This document shows positions 20,985-32,991 of a stretch of 64,000 nt of DNA, piece after piece. Numbering within the stretch: the stretch's first letter is position 1; every line of letters begins with the position of its first letter. The notes below the pieces were generated by a model that was given only the letters and a program-made list of their open reading frames with translations, searched no databases and had not been told where the DNA came from. Source of the stretch: Steinernema hermaphroditum (Eukaryota > Nematoda > Chromadorea > Rhabditida > Steinernematidae); assembly GCA_030435675.1 (NCBI GenBank), contig CM059622.1, positions 11,656,001 through 11,720,000 on the forward strand. Direction: 5' to 3'. A program made the translations under genes and the position numbers.

Positions 20985-21830
20985 ATGATTGAGCTGCGTC
21001 AGTGCTCAAAGACAATGTGTCACAGCATAAAAATACGCGACCAATGAGCACGATTTCGACTAAAAACAGGACGCAATTTTTCATTACTTTCCAGAAACCA
21101 GATTGAAAACGTGTACAGGCTAATTGTTCCACCCTTTTGAATAGGCCACTGATCCGAAAAAATGAATGACGACCGTTCTTTTTCTGCTGAAACCAGTATA
21201 GCATTTACCAAACAGTCCTTATAAATGGCGTTCTGGGCATGAGCACACAAAGGCAGTTCGCTATTCGGTCAACATGATTGGGAATCTTTTCGCCAGCTTT
21301 CAGTTCCTTCAGCTCCGCATTGGTCTGAGAGTAAGTCATGTCGCTCATTTATCTCTCGTCCAACATTGCTTGCAGCACGGAGAAAACAGCCGCGTTATGG
21401 GCGAAACCCACGGAAAAGTCATCATCATGAGGGAGTGAGAATCACACCGCCAAACTGCGCTTCATTCAAATGCTTCGGGGGTTTTTCTTTTGGTGATGGT
21501 TGATCCTTAAACAATAAATATGGCATGCATGTAAACAGTGGACGAACAGTGCAGGTATGCGCAGCACTGGAAGGCTGGTTACATCGCCACTAGTCCTACA
21601 AAACCCACATAATTTGCACGGAACACATTCTGGCCGGATAGATAGATCTAGGGGTACATCTAAGAGGACCAGTTTCTTGTACAGAATCAAGCCGCACACA
21701 GTTTCCCTTCCCACAATTCTTTGCAAACCAACGGAATAGTTTAGTCATTTTTCAGCCACCAACACTTTATTATCTATCCATCATTTCCAATCCTCTTGTA
21801 ATTTGTTTTTTTTTTATTTTGAGTATTCCC
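20985..21830 (+). repeat. Duplication block B, copy 2
   Basis: Second copy of block B, about 4.17 kb downstream of the first, with the same order of landmarks and the same micro-gene. Confidence 0.75.
21274..21438 (+). CDS. 39-residue micro-protein, type B (orphan family)
   Basis: Exon 1 encodes MIGNLFASFQFLQLRIGLR; 45-nt intron; exon 2 encodes HGENSRVMGETHGKVIIMRE. Compared with the copy at 17109, exon 2 differs only near its end while the second half of exon 1 is diverged (RLDVMLS versus QLRIGLR), so the C-terminal exon looks more constrained. Confidence 0.55.
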   Translation: MIGNLFASFQFLQLRIGLRVSHVAHLSLVQHCLQHGENSRVMGETHGKVIIMRE

Positions 21831-22119
21831 AACTTTCCGCATATCAGATCACCCGACGTCCCGCATGGCAACAACTCCAAGCGAGCATCTACTTCTAAAG
21901 TCGTATCAGGCCAGACCACTCCCTCACACTGTTGTAATTTCTTAAGAAAAATAAACATTCGTGTGTTTGTGGCCGTTAATGCTGGTATCTTTTGGTGACG
22001 CCTATAAATCATCGGCAAAGATCGCAGCGGCCCTATTGAATCGGATTATTTAATAGCATTCAAAAGGAACCTCGTGGACAAACAGATCTTGCGTTAAATA
22101 AAATATTTTTACTCATTCA

Positions 22120-22850
22120 TCTCACATGACGAAAAATTTCCCGCGTGGACATTGCGAAATGCGACTTTATGGACGGGCTGCCTATGGTATTATTTGTGTG
22201 ATGGACGGCGACCGCTTTCAACCACGTACATCCTTAGGTCTTACCTACCGGATGCACCTATCGTTGTTCCCTGGCCCAAAAAGCTGGCCTTTTCAAATCA
22301 CAGCAGGTCACTTACAGCATCTTTTCAAGTTGACCTTCACAATGGCTCTCCACTTTAAGCTGAGAGATTCATGATGCTGTAAGTGACCTGCTACATGTCT
22401 ATCACTTACAGCTACTATGTCCATATATAGACTACACGAGCTCATTTCTACTTTAAAGAAAAAAGGGCCCAAATGTTGAAAAAATGACACCTTGGACTCC
22501 CAAAAAGTCCATCTTTTCAGGCTGACCTTCACAATGGCTCTCCACTTTAAGCTAAGAGATTCACGTCTCAATATTCTTATAGCACTTTCTTCGCTCTGTC
22601 TAACCTCTATCTAAACTCGTCCACAAATAACGTTATAAGAGAAAGATACTCAAAATAAGAGAAGGAGGTCGTAACTTTGACCAAAATCTCCAATTTTCTA
22701 CGAATGTGGCTTCTGGCTCCTAACCGCAGAGTGAGCTGTGGTTGTACGATATAATGGTGATATACCTCGTGTGAAGTGTTTATCTTTATGCTAATAAACG
22801 CTTATTGAAATAATGCGACATTATTTATGCCCCAATACAATAACACATTT
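22120..22850. mobile_element. MITE family copy with internal duplication
   Basis: Contains GTGTGATGGACGGCGACCGC and CTTAGGTCTTACCTACC, matching 8370-8415. The segment TTCACAATGGCTCTCCACTT occurs twice (about 22336 and 22530). A perfect 19-bp inverted pair AGCAGGTCACTTACAGCAT (22302-22320) and its complement (22374-22392) flanks the first. No coding capacity. Confidence 0.5.
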
Positions 22851-23836
22851 AAGAACCCAAAAATAGAAACGTGGCGCATTTGGTAGTGTTTGCATGTGCT
22901 GAACTTGACCCTTCACTGCAATCCGCGAAGCAATTTTCCGATGGTCTGCCTACCCATTACGCGTCCATTGGCAACATGATCGCCGTCAGTCTAGAACAGA
23001 TGGATAAGTGGTTACAGGAAGGGTCATATGTAGTACCATGGCGATGATGGAAACTGAGAAGCAGTAGATAGCACCAACAATATCTCCAAGCATGGCCGTC
23101 GGGAAGCTGTTGCGGGACTTTGTGTTCTGCCTTTGCCACTTGCCCCTTCTTCTTTTAAACAAAACGCGTTACTCAAAAAATTGAATATTGACAACAAGTA
23201 CGTGCCTCCGAAAGTGCAAATTTAAAATTCAGACGGTCGCTAAAACTTGATTTTGAAAAGGTCACAAGGGTGTGTCCGTACTGCTGATGGGTTCTACCCA
23301 CAGAATTACCACTTAAAAAATTACAGTCACGACAGTGATTTGTTTACATCTTTTCACATATTTTGTTCTTCGAGTCTGAGTGCAGTCATACGATCCTAGA
23401 AAATCGACTAAAAGCTCTTATTTAGAACTCTGCCACACCGACCAATATTTTACATGGTCAAAATTATGTAGTCATCTGTCGATTTTCTGCGATTCGTGAC
23501 CAAGAAACCGGTATCTGTCGAAGATAAACATCTTCATTTTTTCAAAGAACCGGGTCAGTTACACTCGAGTTCAACATCAGACACAATCTATCTGTCTTTG
23601 AGTTGATTTCTATTTATGATCTTCTTACAACAGACTCATATTGAGAGTATTTGTCGTCGTGAAGTGACTTGGGGTCTGGTGGGAGCCAACTGTATTTGAA
23701 AAAAAGCTGTTGCGTTGAATCGTTGCGAAGACACGGAAGTAAAACAACATCAAAGAATGGCACAAAATTTATTTTTACATGGGCACGGGCTTTCGCAATT
23801 AATCATCTTCATTGATTTATCTCAAAACCAATTCTC
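22851..23836. other. Intergenic, no gene seen
   Basis: No supported gene. It forms the 3' flank of the collagen gene, which is on the minus strand. Confidence 0.35.
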
Positions 23837-25141
23837 TTAACTGCTAGACACTACGTATTGTGAGATCTTCCTCCTTTGGGAACGGGAACGCTTCGGAGGT
23901 CGAACTAATCGGCGATAGCCTTTCTTTTTTCTATTTTTCGTGCCGCCAGATCCACTATCCACAAGGCCACCTGCGGCCAATGATCCAACTCCAGATCTGG
24001 AGTCGCTTCCGTGCGACACAGATGTTTCATAGGCAGACACACGAGAATTCGGAGACTGTGGAGGTAATGTGCCTCCGCTGCTTGCACAGCTTCCCTTTCC
24101 AACAACTTTTCCTCCATCTGATGTACAGTTGCTGTCCGGTGACGCTTGCTGGGCCGCAGTTCCACCGTGTTCCGCAGGACTGCTGGATGACGCAATTCTT
24201 GGCGGACATGGACAGTAATCAGAATCCTTCCCGGGCGCGCCTGCAGATCCCGGTCCTCCGGGCGATCCGTCATTTCCCCTTGGTCCTGGGTTTCCAGGAG
24301 GCCCAGGTGGACCGGGAGGACCTGCGGTACCGCCATCGTAAGGACTTTCGCCGTTCGCGCCAGGATTTCCAGAACGGCCTGGTGCTCCAGGCGGGCCTGG
24401 GGGACCTGGGTAGCTGGTTGTTGTGTGACCGGGTGCACCATCCTCGCCATTCGCGCCGTCTCGTCCTGGCGGCCCATTTGACCCGGTATCTCCAGGCGGG
24501 CCGGTTGGACCAACTTGTCCATCCTTTCCAGGATGCCCGTCTAGTCCTTTCTCTCCGGGCTGTCCCGGTGGTCCCACATTACCATCAGGGCCAGGTGGTC
24601 CTGGAGGTCCTGCTGGGCACTGAATACACGAAGCCACTTCTCCATAAGCACCGACATCTCCATCACCACCAGGTTGTCCGGGCCGCCCTGGAATGCCGAC
24701 TTCACCGGGCAATCCGTTTGTACCTGGTGGACCCGGCGGACCTCTTGGGCATTTGGGGGCTGGAGCACATTCTAAGTGAATTTGGCGAAAGCAAATCATG
24801 GCTCCCAACCTACCACAACCCTTGCTGACCAATCCTCCACTGACGTTTTGCTCATATATTTGACGTCTACTTCTCATCATTTTGTAGCTGGTGCCAATTT
24901 CTCTTTGGTTCTTCAAGTCCACGAGTGCTCTACTCACATAATAATGATAATACTGCAATAAACGACATTACCACCACACCTCACAGGGGATTCTTACCTT
25001 AAAGTCATTCAAATCACCTAGGACATCGTAATACACCTGATCCACTTCGCGTATCATCATCCAAGAGAACAGAATAGTTGCGATTACTCCAACGCCAGCA
25101 GCTCCGCTCCAAAAGGTTACCACCGTTCGATAGGATATCAT
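23837..25141 (-). CDS. Cuticle collagen
   Basis: Minus-strand exons 25141-24998, 24952-24814 and 24771-23837 give about 405 aa. Exon 1 is the nematode collagen N-terminal domain with one TM segment ([20 protein letters not shown]) followed by [13 protein letters not shown]. Exon 2 holds a basic RSRR site, the usual subtilisin-like processing point. Removing a 42-nt in-frame intron gives [20 protein letters not shown], the expected Cys cluster before the Gly-X-Y block. The triple-helix region is interrupted by short breaks with Cys (SCIQCP; DYCPCP). Unusual: a long non-collagen C-terminal tail (about 130 aa) rich in Ser/Gly and ending in a Lys/Arg-rich stretch. Product is a secreted structural protein of the cuticle made by the hypodermis. 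Confidence 0.9.
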
Positions 25142-25764
25142 ATGTTTGACATCGACGAAAGTAGATCCGAAAACCGCTTTTATTTACACCACTTTCATCT
25201 GATTATGAATCCACATTCATGATTTCCCTTAAACCCGCTAAGGAGATGTTTATCTCATGGCATCATCTCTTTCGTTCGTTGCCCACTCAGAGAATCAAAA
25301 CAACGGAAAGGAAATCCGGTGATCTGATGATTTAATCGCATATCCTTGACGTATGATTCACAGTCTAACAGTCATTGATCATTAGTTTTATTAATTTCTT
25401 GTGTATCATCTTCGCACACGATGTCTTTTAAGCAAAAAACTCATATTATCACACTCTAGTCACCGATCTTTTTCTGGTTTCGGAACAGGGCACTGCATTA
25501 GAATCGATGACAGTGATACTTTCCGTTTGTTCGACCATCAGAGAGGTTTCCATTCGGCTGGTGGCGTGATTGGAAAAAGCTTCTTGACTACTCGTTCTTG
25601 GTGTTCCATGTTTGGGTGCCATGGCAGTCATTGCGTGCAACTACGACAGCCAACAACCACTGACGCAACTCATTCGGTCCGACCAACCGCTAATGACATA
25701 ACAAGATATGAAAGACCTCCTGGCATTTAATGACAAAGTGCGATTCTACATGAACATCACAGTA
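25142..25764. other. Collagen promoter side and spacer
   Basis: Between the collagen start and the 3' end of the next receptor, both on minus. Plus-strand open stretch 25401-25730 has no recognisable domain. I see no repeat. Confidence 0.35.
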
Positions 25765-26762
25765 TCAAGCCAAATTAGCAGGAACGCTCTGTCTGATTGG
25801 AGTAGCTGCTGCAATAACCAGGGAGTGCTTCTTGCAGAAGAAGTCATTTCTCAGCGATCTAAATGTTTTCACTATTTATCGCTGAATTTCCGCCCATCCT
25901 ACCTTATCATCATCAAGTACATGGCAGGAGGCAAGCCTAGCATCACGACCATGTGGGTCAAAAAGACGATAAAGTCGTTTGCTTGTGTGTGCTGTATGTT
26001 TCCGAACGTGAATACGACCGTAATCGATATGTCCACAGCGAACCGTGAGACTGCATAGAATAGGATGTTCTTCTCCTTGAAGCTGCCTGATTGAAGAGTA
26101 CTTTTGAAGTGAAGTCGAGCGAGATACGCGAAGATTATCATATATATTGTCAGTGATAAGCAGTGACAGAAAATCATGACATAAGCACCAATTTTCTGGA
26201 GAATTTCCGTGTACGGTTTAGAATAGTCATATACGGGAAGTAAGATGCCAGGTCCTATCTTGTGGCCGTAGTATGGCGTGAACAAGAAGACATAGTTGAT
26301 AATGCCAGCTAGCCAGATGAACGTAAGTGTCTAAACATCAATAGCACAATCTATGATCTAATGCCTACAATGGGAATCGCCTTCCTGTGCTGAATACCAC
26401 AGATCACTTTCAGCCTGTTCAAGGCAAGGACGAAGTTCATGGCCGCTTCCATGCGGACACCAGAAGACATGTATGGAGCAACAATTGTACTAATCGGGCG
26501 TAATTCACTTGAGGTCACTTGCTGCAGACCAGAGATAAAGCCACCAGGGGCCATTAGACACTGTACCACTCCAATATGTATCATAATTCGATAACATTCG
26601 AATTTTCGGTATTTCTTCTTCGTTAGAAATATCTAAAACTAGACTTTCGGGTCGGGTAACAAAGCAAGAACATACAAACAGGATGTATAGGTACACTGAT
26701 GTGAAGGTGGTGCATATGAACATATATACACATCCGCATTTGAAATCAAACGCGTCCACCAT
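25765..26762 (-). CDS. SRT-like chemosensory 7TM receptor (subfamily 1, divergent)
   Basis: Minus exons 26762-26676, 26632-26369, 26330-25903, 25858-25765 give about 290 aa with all junctions in frame. Exon 1 ends TSVYLYILF (TM1); exon 2 starts IFLTKKKYRKFECYRIMIHI and contains GVVQCLMAPGG and LALNRLKVICGIQHRKAI. Exon 3 includes YDYSKPYTEIL between TM4 and TM5, LFYAVSRFAVD before TM6 and PPAMYLMMIR after TM7; the tail starts SLRNDFF. Exon 2 is 264 nt as in the 1-13 kb genes. TM1 departs from the usual PxYIR (here SVYLY). Confidence 0.85.
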
Positions 26763-28384
26763 GTTGCTGTTGCGTGTGGAAGGCAATGCGGAACTGCACC
26801 TGAATAGGCAAATGCGTGCACTTGTCGTGCGGTTCATTAATCCCCACGTTTCGTGACCTCAGTAAGCAGACATGAAATCATTCGTGTGGATAATATGTGT
26901 ATTTCTCAGCAAATAAGTGTGAAATGTATGAGTAGGAACGACATTCTGTAGGAGACGCATTTTGAAAATTGTCAAGGTAAATTCAGTCGAGTACAGGGAA
27001 GTATACAGTTGCCTAGATTCATTTGCCTAGTGGCGATCGCTAGGCTCGTCCTGCTCTCTCAGAAATGAGTTGAGTTGGTCATTCTTGATTGCCCATGTTA
27101 ACGCAACAATCAACCCGGCTCCCGGAAGGCCTTAAACACTACCTTTAAGAAAAGAAGGCTGTTACCACAGCTCGACCACACAGAAGGTGAATCTTACTCC
27201 AACCCGAAATTCGCAACAGAAAATGATGAACAAAGAAACACAAGATCTCAATGATTAAAGCAACCCATGTGCTCAAGGAGACCTAGCCAATATGCGGTCG
27301 TTCTCAGAATTCTATGAATCATGCATTCATGTGTTCATGTACCAAAAAACACTCATGCATCAATGACCCCAGTTTCTTAATAATAAAGAGTTCTAAGTGT
27401 GCGAAGTCATTCATTTGATGCATTTCTATTTTCGTCAAATTGTGTCATCAAAGGAAGCCTCTCAGAATTCTTTAAGTACGTTCCGATGATTCTCGTTCCC
27501 TGCCTTTATTTGACTGTTCTTTTCAACGTTGCACGTTCGAGACGTTTAAAGATGAGCGATACTGAGGAGCAGTAACATTTGGAGGTTGCCTGTCTTGAAC
27601 AGTCTGGAGCGTTGCCCATCGGAACGTTTATCGTGGATGTTCCTGGTTGGCTTTCTCACGCTCAGGTACAGGTCGCTCATGTTATTCAAGGAATTCTTAG
27701 GAAGTAGGCGCAGACGAACCCGCGCTCTATCAAGACCGTGGAAATGTTCCCACGCGGCACGAACGCTAAGTAGTACAATACGTGAAGGACAGGAAACTTA
27801 ATTTGAAACCTGTGCGGTTGTGTCCGTGTAAAATTAAATCGCGTTGAGTTTAGGCTGCGCATGAAATTCAATAAATTCCTTTGATGGCCTCTAACATGTC
27901 TTTCTGAAAACAATGTGATTCTTTATTTTATCATGTGGTAGTTAGCAATTATTATTTTTGTGTTCCGAAGTGTTCCAAACTGGAAGACTTCTTGCAAGCG
28001 TCCTGGGTCTCCGTTCCAAAAGTAGCGGATTAGCGCACGAGGCACTAAGCGCTCTTTGTGTCTTTTGTTGCGAAGCACACATTCTTGGAAGAGTGTATTC
28101 ATGGCAGCTTCAGATGTGGAGGGTTTATGTTTGTAGAACAATAAATTGTGCCCCTTAATGCATTAAAATTCTTTCGTAAATCCGTCTTCTTTCATTCTTC
28201 TCGGAAAGTGATCACGATGTTCCTCTCCAAATTAAGTTCGGCTGATGCCGATGTACTTGAGGAGATAGAGTTTGGCCTTTCTTGGCAAATTATGATGAGC
28301 GCTATTATGTTCGCCTATTATGTTCGCTTTTGCGTTCGTCCGTATAATGCCATATAAACTCCTTCTATAAGCCATCAGGAAACG
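26763..28384. other. Intergenic between divergent receptors
   Basis: 1.6 kb without a supported gene. Open stretches at 27586-27913 and 27923-28141 overlap on opposite strands with no domain. It must hold the promoters of both flanking divergent receptor genes. Confidence 0.35.
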
Positions 28385-29381
28385 ATGGATTCTACGCGTC
28401 GTCTTCAAATCAGCGCCGGGAGCGTTTACATCGCTCTTCCATTGATGCTTCTTCCCATTTACATTCGCTTTATCTACGTGAGCAACTTGCCCCCTGGGCA
28501 TGCGATGATCCGAATATTTAGATCTTCTGCTCAAAAGCAAAGTATCGATCATTGGAATGTTACCGCATCATGATCCAGATGGGCGTCGTTCAGTGTGCCA
28601 CGCTGGCGCCCGGTTTTATGATGTTCGGCGTGGTCATTCTTCTACAAGACGATCCCTACCGTATTGCTACCACTCTGTTAGTGCTCTACCCAGCCGGAAT
28701 GCGGACAGAAGCCGTGCTAGGACTTGCTTTGGCCATGAACCGTCTGAAGATAATCTGTTCGCTGAGCTATTCCGATGTCGTCCATAAGGTGAGATGAGGA
28801 TGTAGAAGGAAAGCCAATAGGTTTATTTAGATTATAGTCATCCTCGCCTGGCTGTTCGGGCTCGTCTACATAGTTCTTCTGCTTTCTCCATACTTCTCAT
28901 ATGTCATAACACCGCCGCATTTCGTCCCCCTTTACGACGTCGACGTGGGATTCACGCAAGAACTTCAAACAATAGGCTATTTAATCAATGCGGCGGTTAT
29001 GGTCGCCACTTTCATTCTATACATGGCAATAATCGGGCACATTCTCCGTGTACTCTATGTGCACAAGGCTAAAATCCATTCACACGAAATATCAATCTTC
29101 ATGTATGCAATATCAAAGTTTTTTGTCGAGTTCTCCTTGACTCTGATCTACAATCACGGTCATCTTCCGGCCACTCCTGTAGCAGAAATAACCATGGCCA
29201 TACTGCTGATATTGAGCACTGTTCTCTTGACGCCAGTTCTATACTTCTGTCTTTACAAGTAAGTGTCGTTAGCGGACTGTTAGAATAGTGCATCGTTTGC
29301 AGAAAATTGCGAAGAGAGTTCTTCTCTTTTGGAGAGAATGAAGTCCAAGCTGTCAGATCTATTTCCTACTCAAGAAGTTAA
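28385..29381 (+). CDS. SRT-like chemosensory 7TM receptor (subfamily 1)
   Basis: Exons 28385-28477, 28522-28788, 28831-29258 and 29303-29381 give about 288 aa. TM1 exon ends LLPIYIRFIY; exon 2 begins IFCSKAKYRSLECYRIMIQM and contains DDPYRIAT and ALAMNRLKIICSLSYSDVVHK (267 nt, one codon longer than in the paralogues). Exon 3 has YDVDVGFTQELQT, IFMYAISKFFVE and LLTPVLYFCLYK; the tail starts KLRREFFSFGEN. It has Met for Leu in the usual LALNR motif. Confidence 0.87.
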
Positions 29382-29662
29382 TCAAATTTGCGACAGTCAT
29401 TCGATAATGACAGCTTGTTGGAAGTGGTTTCTGTGCTTAAAGTGCTTCGGTAGCCAGTAAATCAAATAAAGTGTGAATCACAAAGTAGTGCAAGCATGCG
29501 TCAGCCCATCTATTTCCAATCACATCTGGCTGTATTTATTCAGGCGACTACAGCTAACCACACAATAATATTTTGATGCGCGGATGTGCCAGCCTAATTA
29601 CGGCTTCCGTTCTCGTTCTGACCATATAAAAGATTATAAACCCTCACACTGCCCAAATCAAC

Positions 29663-31172
29663 ATGCGGTTCGTTGTCTTGGGTCTTCTTGCTCTCCGTTG
29701 TCCTTCTTCATTTGCATCGGCATCCTCAGAGGTTCTTCTGAAAAATATATTAGGAGTCCAGTCGGTTTTCTAGGAAACGGTTCACTGGAATGAATTTCGG
29801 CGCGCTCATGGAAGGAGTTACGCTTCGCCCACAGAAGAACAGAGACGGTTTCAAATCTTTGTTGACAATTTGCGCCAGGCGAAGAAGAGAGCTGACATGG
29901 AGGAAGGGACGGCGACCTTTGGTTGGAACCAGTTCAGCGACATGACAACGGAGGAGTTTGCTAAGGTGTGCTGAGTTGTCCTTTAAAGACAAAAGGAAGC
30001 AAAAATGATGGAAGCGATTAACCGTTTAGATCACGGTGAAATTTTTCGAACTTTTAGAACTTTTCGAGACACGTTCTTCTCTCCTCTCAGTGTCATCAAC
30101 AGAATCGCTGCCGTCAGGCATTTGTACGAAATGGATCCTTATCATATTATGTTCACCGCTCAGCTCCATTATATCAATACCACTATTATCCTACGAAAAT
30201 ACACTAAAATCGCACTATTGCGTAGGAAATTTAGTCAAACGCGAAAGCGATTTTTTGGTTTAGATCACGAGGCTTCACTCTGCATACATTAAATTTGATC
30301 AGTGCATCTGTGACCAAAGTACCTTTTCAGCTGTACCTCATGGATCGCGAAGCTCTTCAGAGCTCCAAACCCAATTATACTGAGCCGCGTCCGATTTCCT
30401 TGTATCAAGGTACTGAACTTCCTGCTTCGTTCGACTGGCGGGACCATGGCGTTGTATCTGAAGTCAAAAATCAGGGTTTCGCTTAACAGTTCAGCATAAA
30501 GCAAGTGAGTTATTTAGGCAATTGCCCGTCTTGCTGGATATTCTCAGCAGTTCAAAATGTCGAATCGGTCTATGCTGTCAAGAAAGGCAAGCTGTATTCC
30601 TTGTCCGAGCAGCAGTTAATTGACTGTCGTGCAGGCTGCAGTTCAGGGTGGTCGATGAATGCTTTGAGGTGCTCAAAATGAAAAATGATCATACAGCTTG
30701 CGCGTTTAGGAATATACGGAACATGGGCGGTCTGGAACGAGAGTCTGATTATCGATATACAGGAGTAGGAGGTAGCTGTCGCTATAATCGCGGCAAAGCG
30801 GTTCTGAATATCGATGGAGCCATTTCACTTGCGGCCGACGAATATCTCATTGCTCAACATTTAGTTCACTACGGTCCTATCTCAGTGGGTAAGATGATTG
30901 CGGAGTGAACGAAGACAGTGGTTCATTAAGCTTTCAACGCGAGAGATTCCATTATGCACTACAAAGGAGGAATCGTGAAGATCTCCAGCTGTGGCCATGT
31001 TGCTGACCATTCTGTGCTTCTTGTTGGCTACGGCAGTGAGAACGGCATTCCGTACTGGATTGTGAAGAATAGTTGGGGAAAGTGGTGGGGTGAGAAGGGC
31101 TACTTCCGGATGTACCGTGGTAGAAACACTTGTGGAATTGCAAATCATGCTGTCACTGCTGTGGTGAATTGA
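29663..31172 (+). CDS. Papain-family (C1A) cysteine protease, cathepsin-like
   Basis: Six exons fit: 29663-29731, 29774-29965, 30331-30475, 30518-30668, 30710-30888, 30931-31172 (about 325 aa). Signal peptide [13 protein letters not shown]..., then an I29-type propeptide ([23 protein letters not shown]). The mature start [19 protein letters not shown] is followed by [10 protein letters not shown] with the catalytic Cys, [27 protein letters not shown], catalytic His in [10 protein letters not shown] and Asn in [15 protein letters not shown]. Introns are 42, 365, 42, 41 and 42 nt. Odd: four of five donors are weak (GTTCTT, GTGTGC, GTTTCG, GTGCTC), and the active-site CGSCWAF consensus reads CPSCWIF. 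Without these introns the frame has stops, so it is either a real gene with poor donors or a young pseudogene. Confidence 0.75.
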
Positions 31173-32058
31173 GTTACACAGATCACTTCCGAACTTTTGT
31201 GCTTTTTCACATGAATTCAAATGGATTGCATAAATTATCAATGAAGTTCTGTTAACGTACTTAACTTTGTGATGTTTCTATCCAACCTGCCTTTCTCCTT
31301 CTTTTTCGCATCTGCTCTGCTTTTGATGAATTATCATATCACTACCATAGTGTCATGTTAGAAATTCGTGATTGTAATTTTTTAAAATCAACAAAACCAT
31401 TAAGAACCACATTCTACGACACACTATGCCAGTTGCTCATTTTTTATTGGAATATTCTTGACCTTCATCCAAAACGAAGTGGCAATCACCTTAGTCCGGA
31501 TCTAGTATACAGCGGAGAGTAAAGAGAGTAGACGATAATACTTAATCTGCATGAGATCGCTCCTCCTGAACAGTGATATCGTCGATGATGCCATCTTCTC
31601 CGAAACTGCGCAGTTAAGAATAGCAGTCAGAGGGTTCAAAACACTGTCTTTCGCATCTTTCAGCACCTCCACCGTAACTTTACCTTATCGGGCTGGTTCT
31701 TCGGAGATATCGAACTCTCTTTTCACAACGCAGGCGTAGATCCATCATTGCCTCTCGTAGTTATGATTTCGTTGAATCGCGTCGAAAAAAACACACACAA
31801 AGACCAACACTTGCATTAGAACACTTTAGAAGCCAAAACGATACACTTTGCTCAAGCATGTGAGACGCGCCTTGCTCACAAAGAGAGTTGGAATTGCTGA
31901 TCCGAACAATAAATATCGTCCGTGAAAAGCGCGTGTATAATGCACAGAATTTTCCATAATTGCAATCGATCTGAACGTTTATTACTTTGGTTCCAAACTA
32001 TTTAGAAGCATGAGTTCCCATTGCAATATCATTTATGTGTGTAATACTCTTAGACATC
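31173..32058. other. Intergenic, convergent gene ends
   Basis: Between the 3' ends of the protease (+) and the next receptor (-). No gene or repeat recognised. Confidence 0.35.
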
Positions 32059-32991
32059 TCACTTATGACTGACGGAGTGCACTCTCCTGGTAGTAACCAT
32101 TCGCCTGAAGAATTTTTCCCTAAGCTCCTTGTGCAAATATAGATACAAACACGGAGGTAAACACAGATTGTTCAAGATATATCCGACGAAGACCGGAAAG
32201 TCGATTACAGGTCGGTGAGGCGGATTCCCAAAATTATACAAAAAAGTGAGTGAGATGTCGACAACAAAACGGATTCCTGCATAGAGAAGTAAACTTCTTT
32301 CGGTTTTGATTTTGGGAATATCCTTCAGCTTTAGGTTCATCCAAAAGAGATAGAAGACGATTGCCAAGTAGACAAGTAACGTGAGACATATTGAAATGAC
32401 CAAAACACTTGAACCAACGGTAGCAAGAATCTTTGTGTACGGCTTTGACATGTCGTACTTTGACAGGAACTCTCCCGGAACCACTATGTAATTGCACCAT
32501 GGAGTAAATAGAAAGCTTAGATAGACAGATCCGAAGGTCCACGACGCTATCATGGGGATCTAAAAGTCGTATAGATTAACATCAAACACCGTACAAACTT
32601 ACAGTATGAACGAAATGTGAATATTGAAGTTCACATATGATCTTTAATCTGTTCAGCGCCAAGACAAAACTCAGCAGCGCTTCCAACCCAACGCCGACAG
32701 TCATGAGTTTCATCGTCGAGCTAGCCAACGAAAAGGGATCTTCTCCATGTAGGTGGGTGACTCCCACGAAGAAGATCCCGGGTGCCATGAGACACTGTAC
32801 TATTCCGATTTGGATCATGATTCGATAGCACTCATAGCAGCGATATTTCGAACGAGATATGAATATCTAAATGTGGGTGAAAGGTCTTTAAAGTAAACAG
32901 CACTTACATAGATGACTCTTATGTAGATGGGTGTAAGCAGAATGGAAAGGAGTGAGTACGTAATCCCGACAACAACTTGCATCACATTCAT
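32059..32991 (-). CDS. SRT-like chemosensory 7TM receptor (subfamily 1)
   Basis: Three exons on minus: 32991 to about 32908 ending TPIYIRVIY; an exon starting IFISRSKYRCYECYRIMIQI (just below 32876) with QCLMAPGIFF, DPFSLAS and LALNRLKIICELQYSHFVHT (ending near 32604); and the final exon from IPMIASWTFGSVY (about 32559) to stop 32059. It contains YDMSKPYTKIL, LLLYAGIRFVVD and PPCLYLYLHKELREKFF. The last intron present in most paralogues is missing here. The start is the ATG 8 nt behind ACATTCAG, a likely SL acceptor; an in-frame ATG at 33015 lies upstream of that acceptor. Confidence 0.85.

Noticed and set aside
23860..24828. 322-codon open frame on the plus strand.
   Set aside because: It is the antisense of the Gly-X-Y collagen repeat, which keeps other frames open.
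29774..31172. Calling the cathepsin gene a pseudogene because its genomic frame has several stops.
   Set aside because: Each stop lies in a 41-42 nt (or 365 nt) segment with GT..AG ends, and removing them restores the family alignment exactly.
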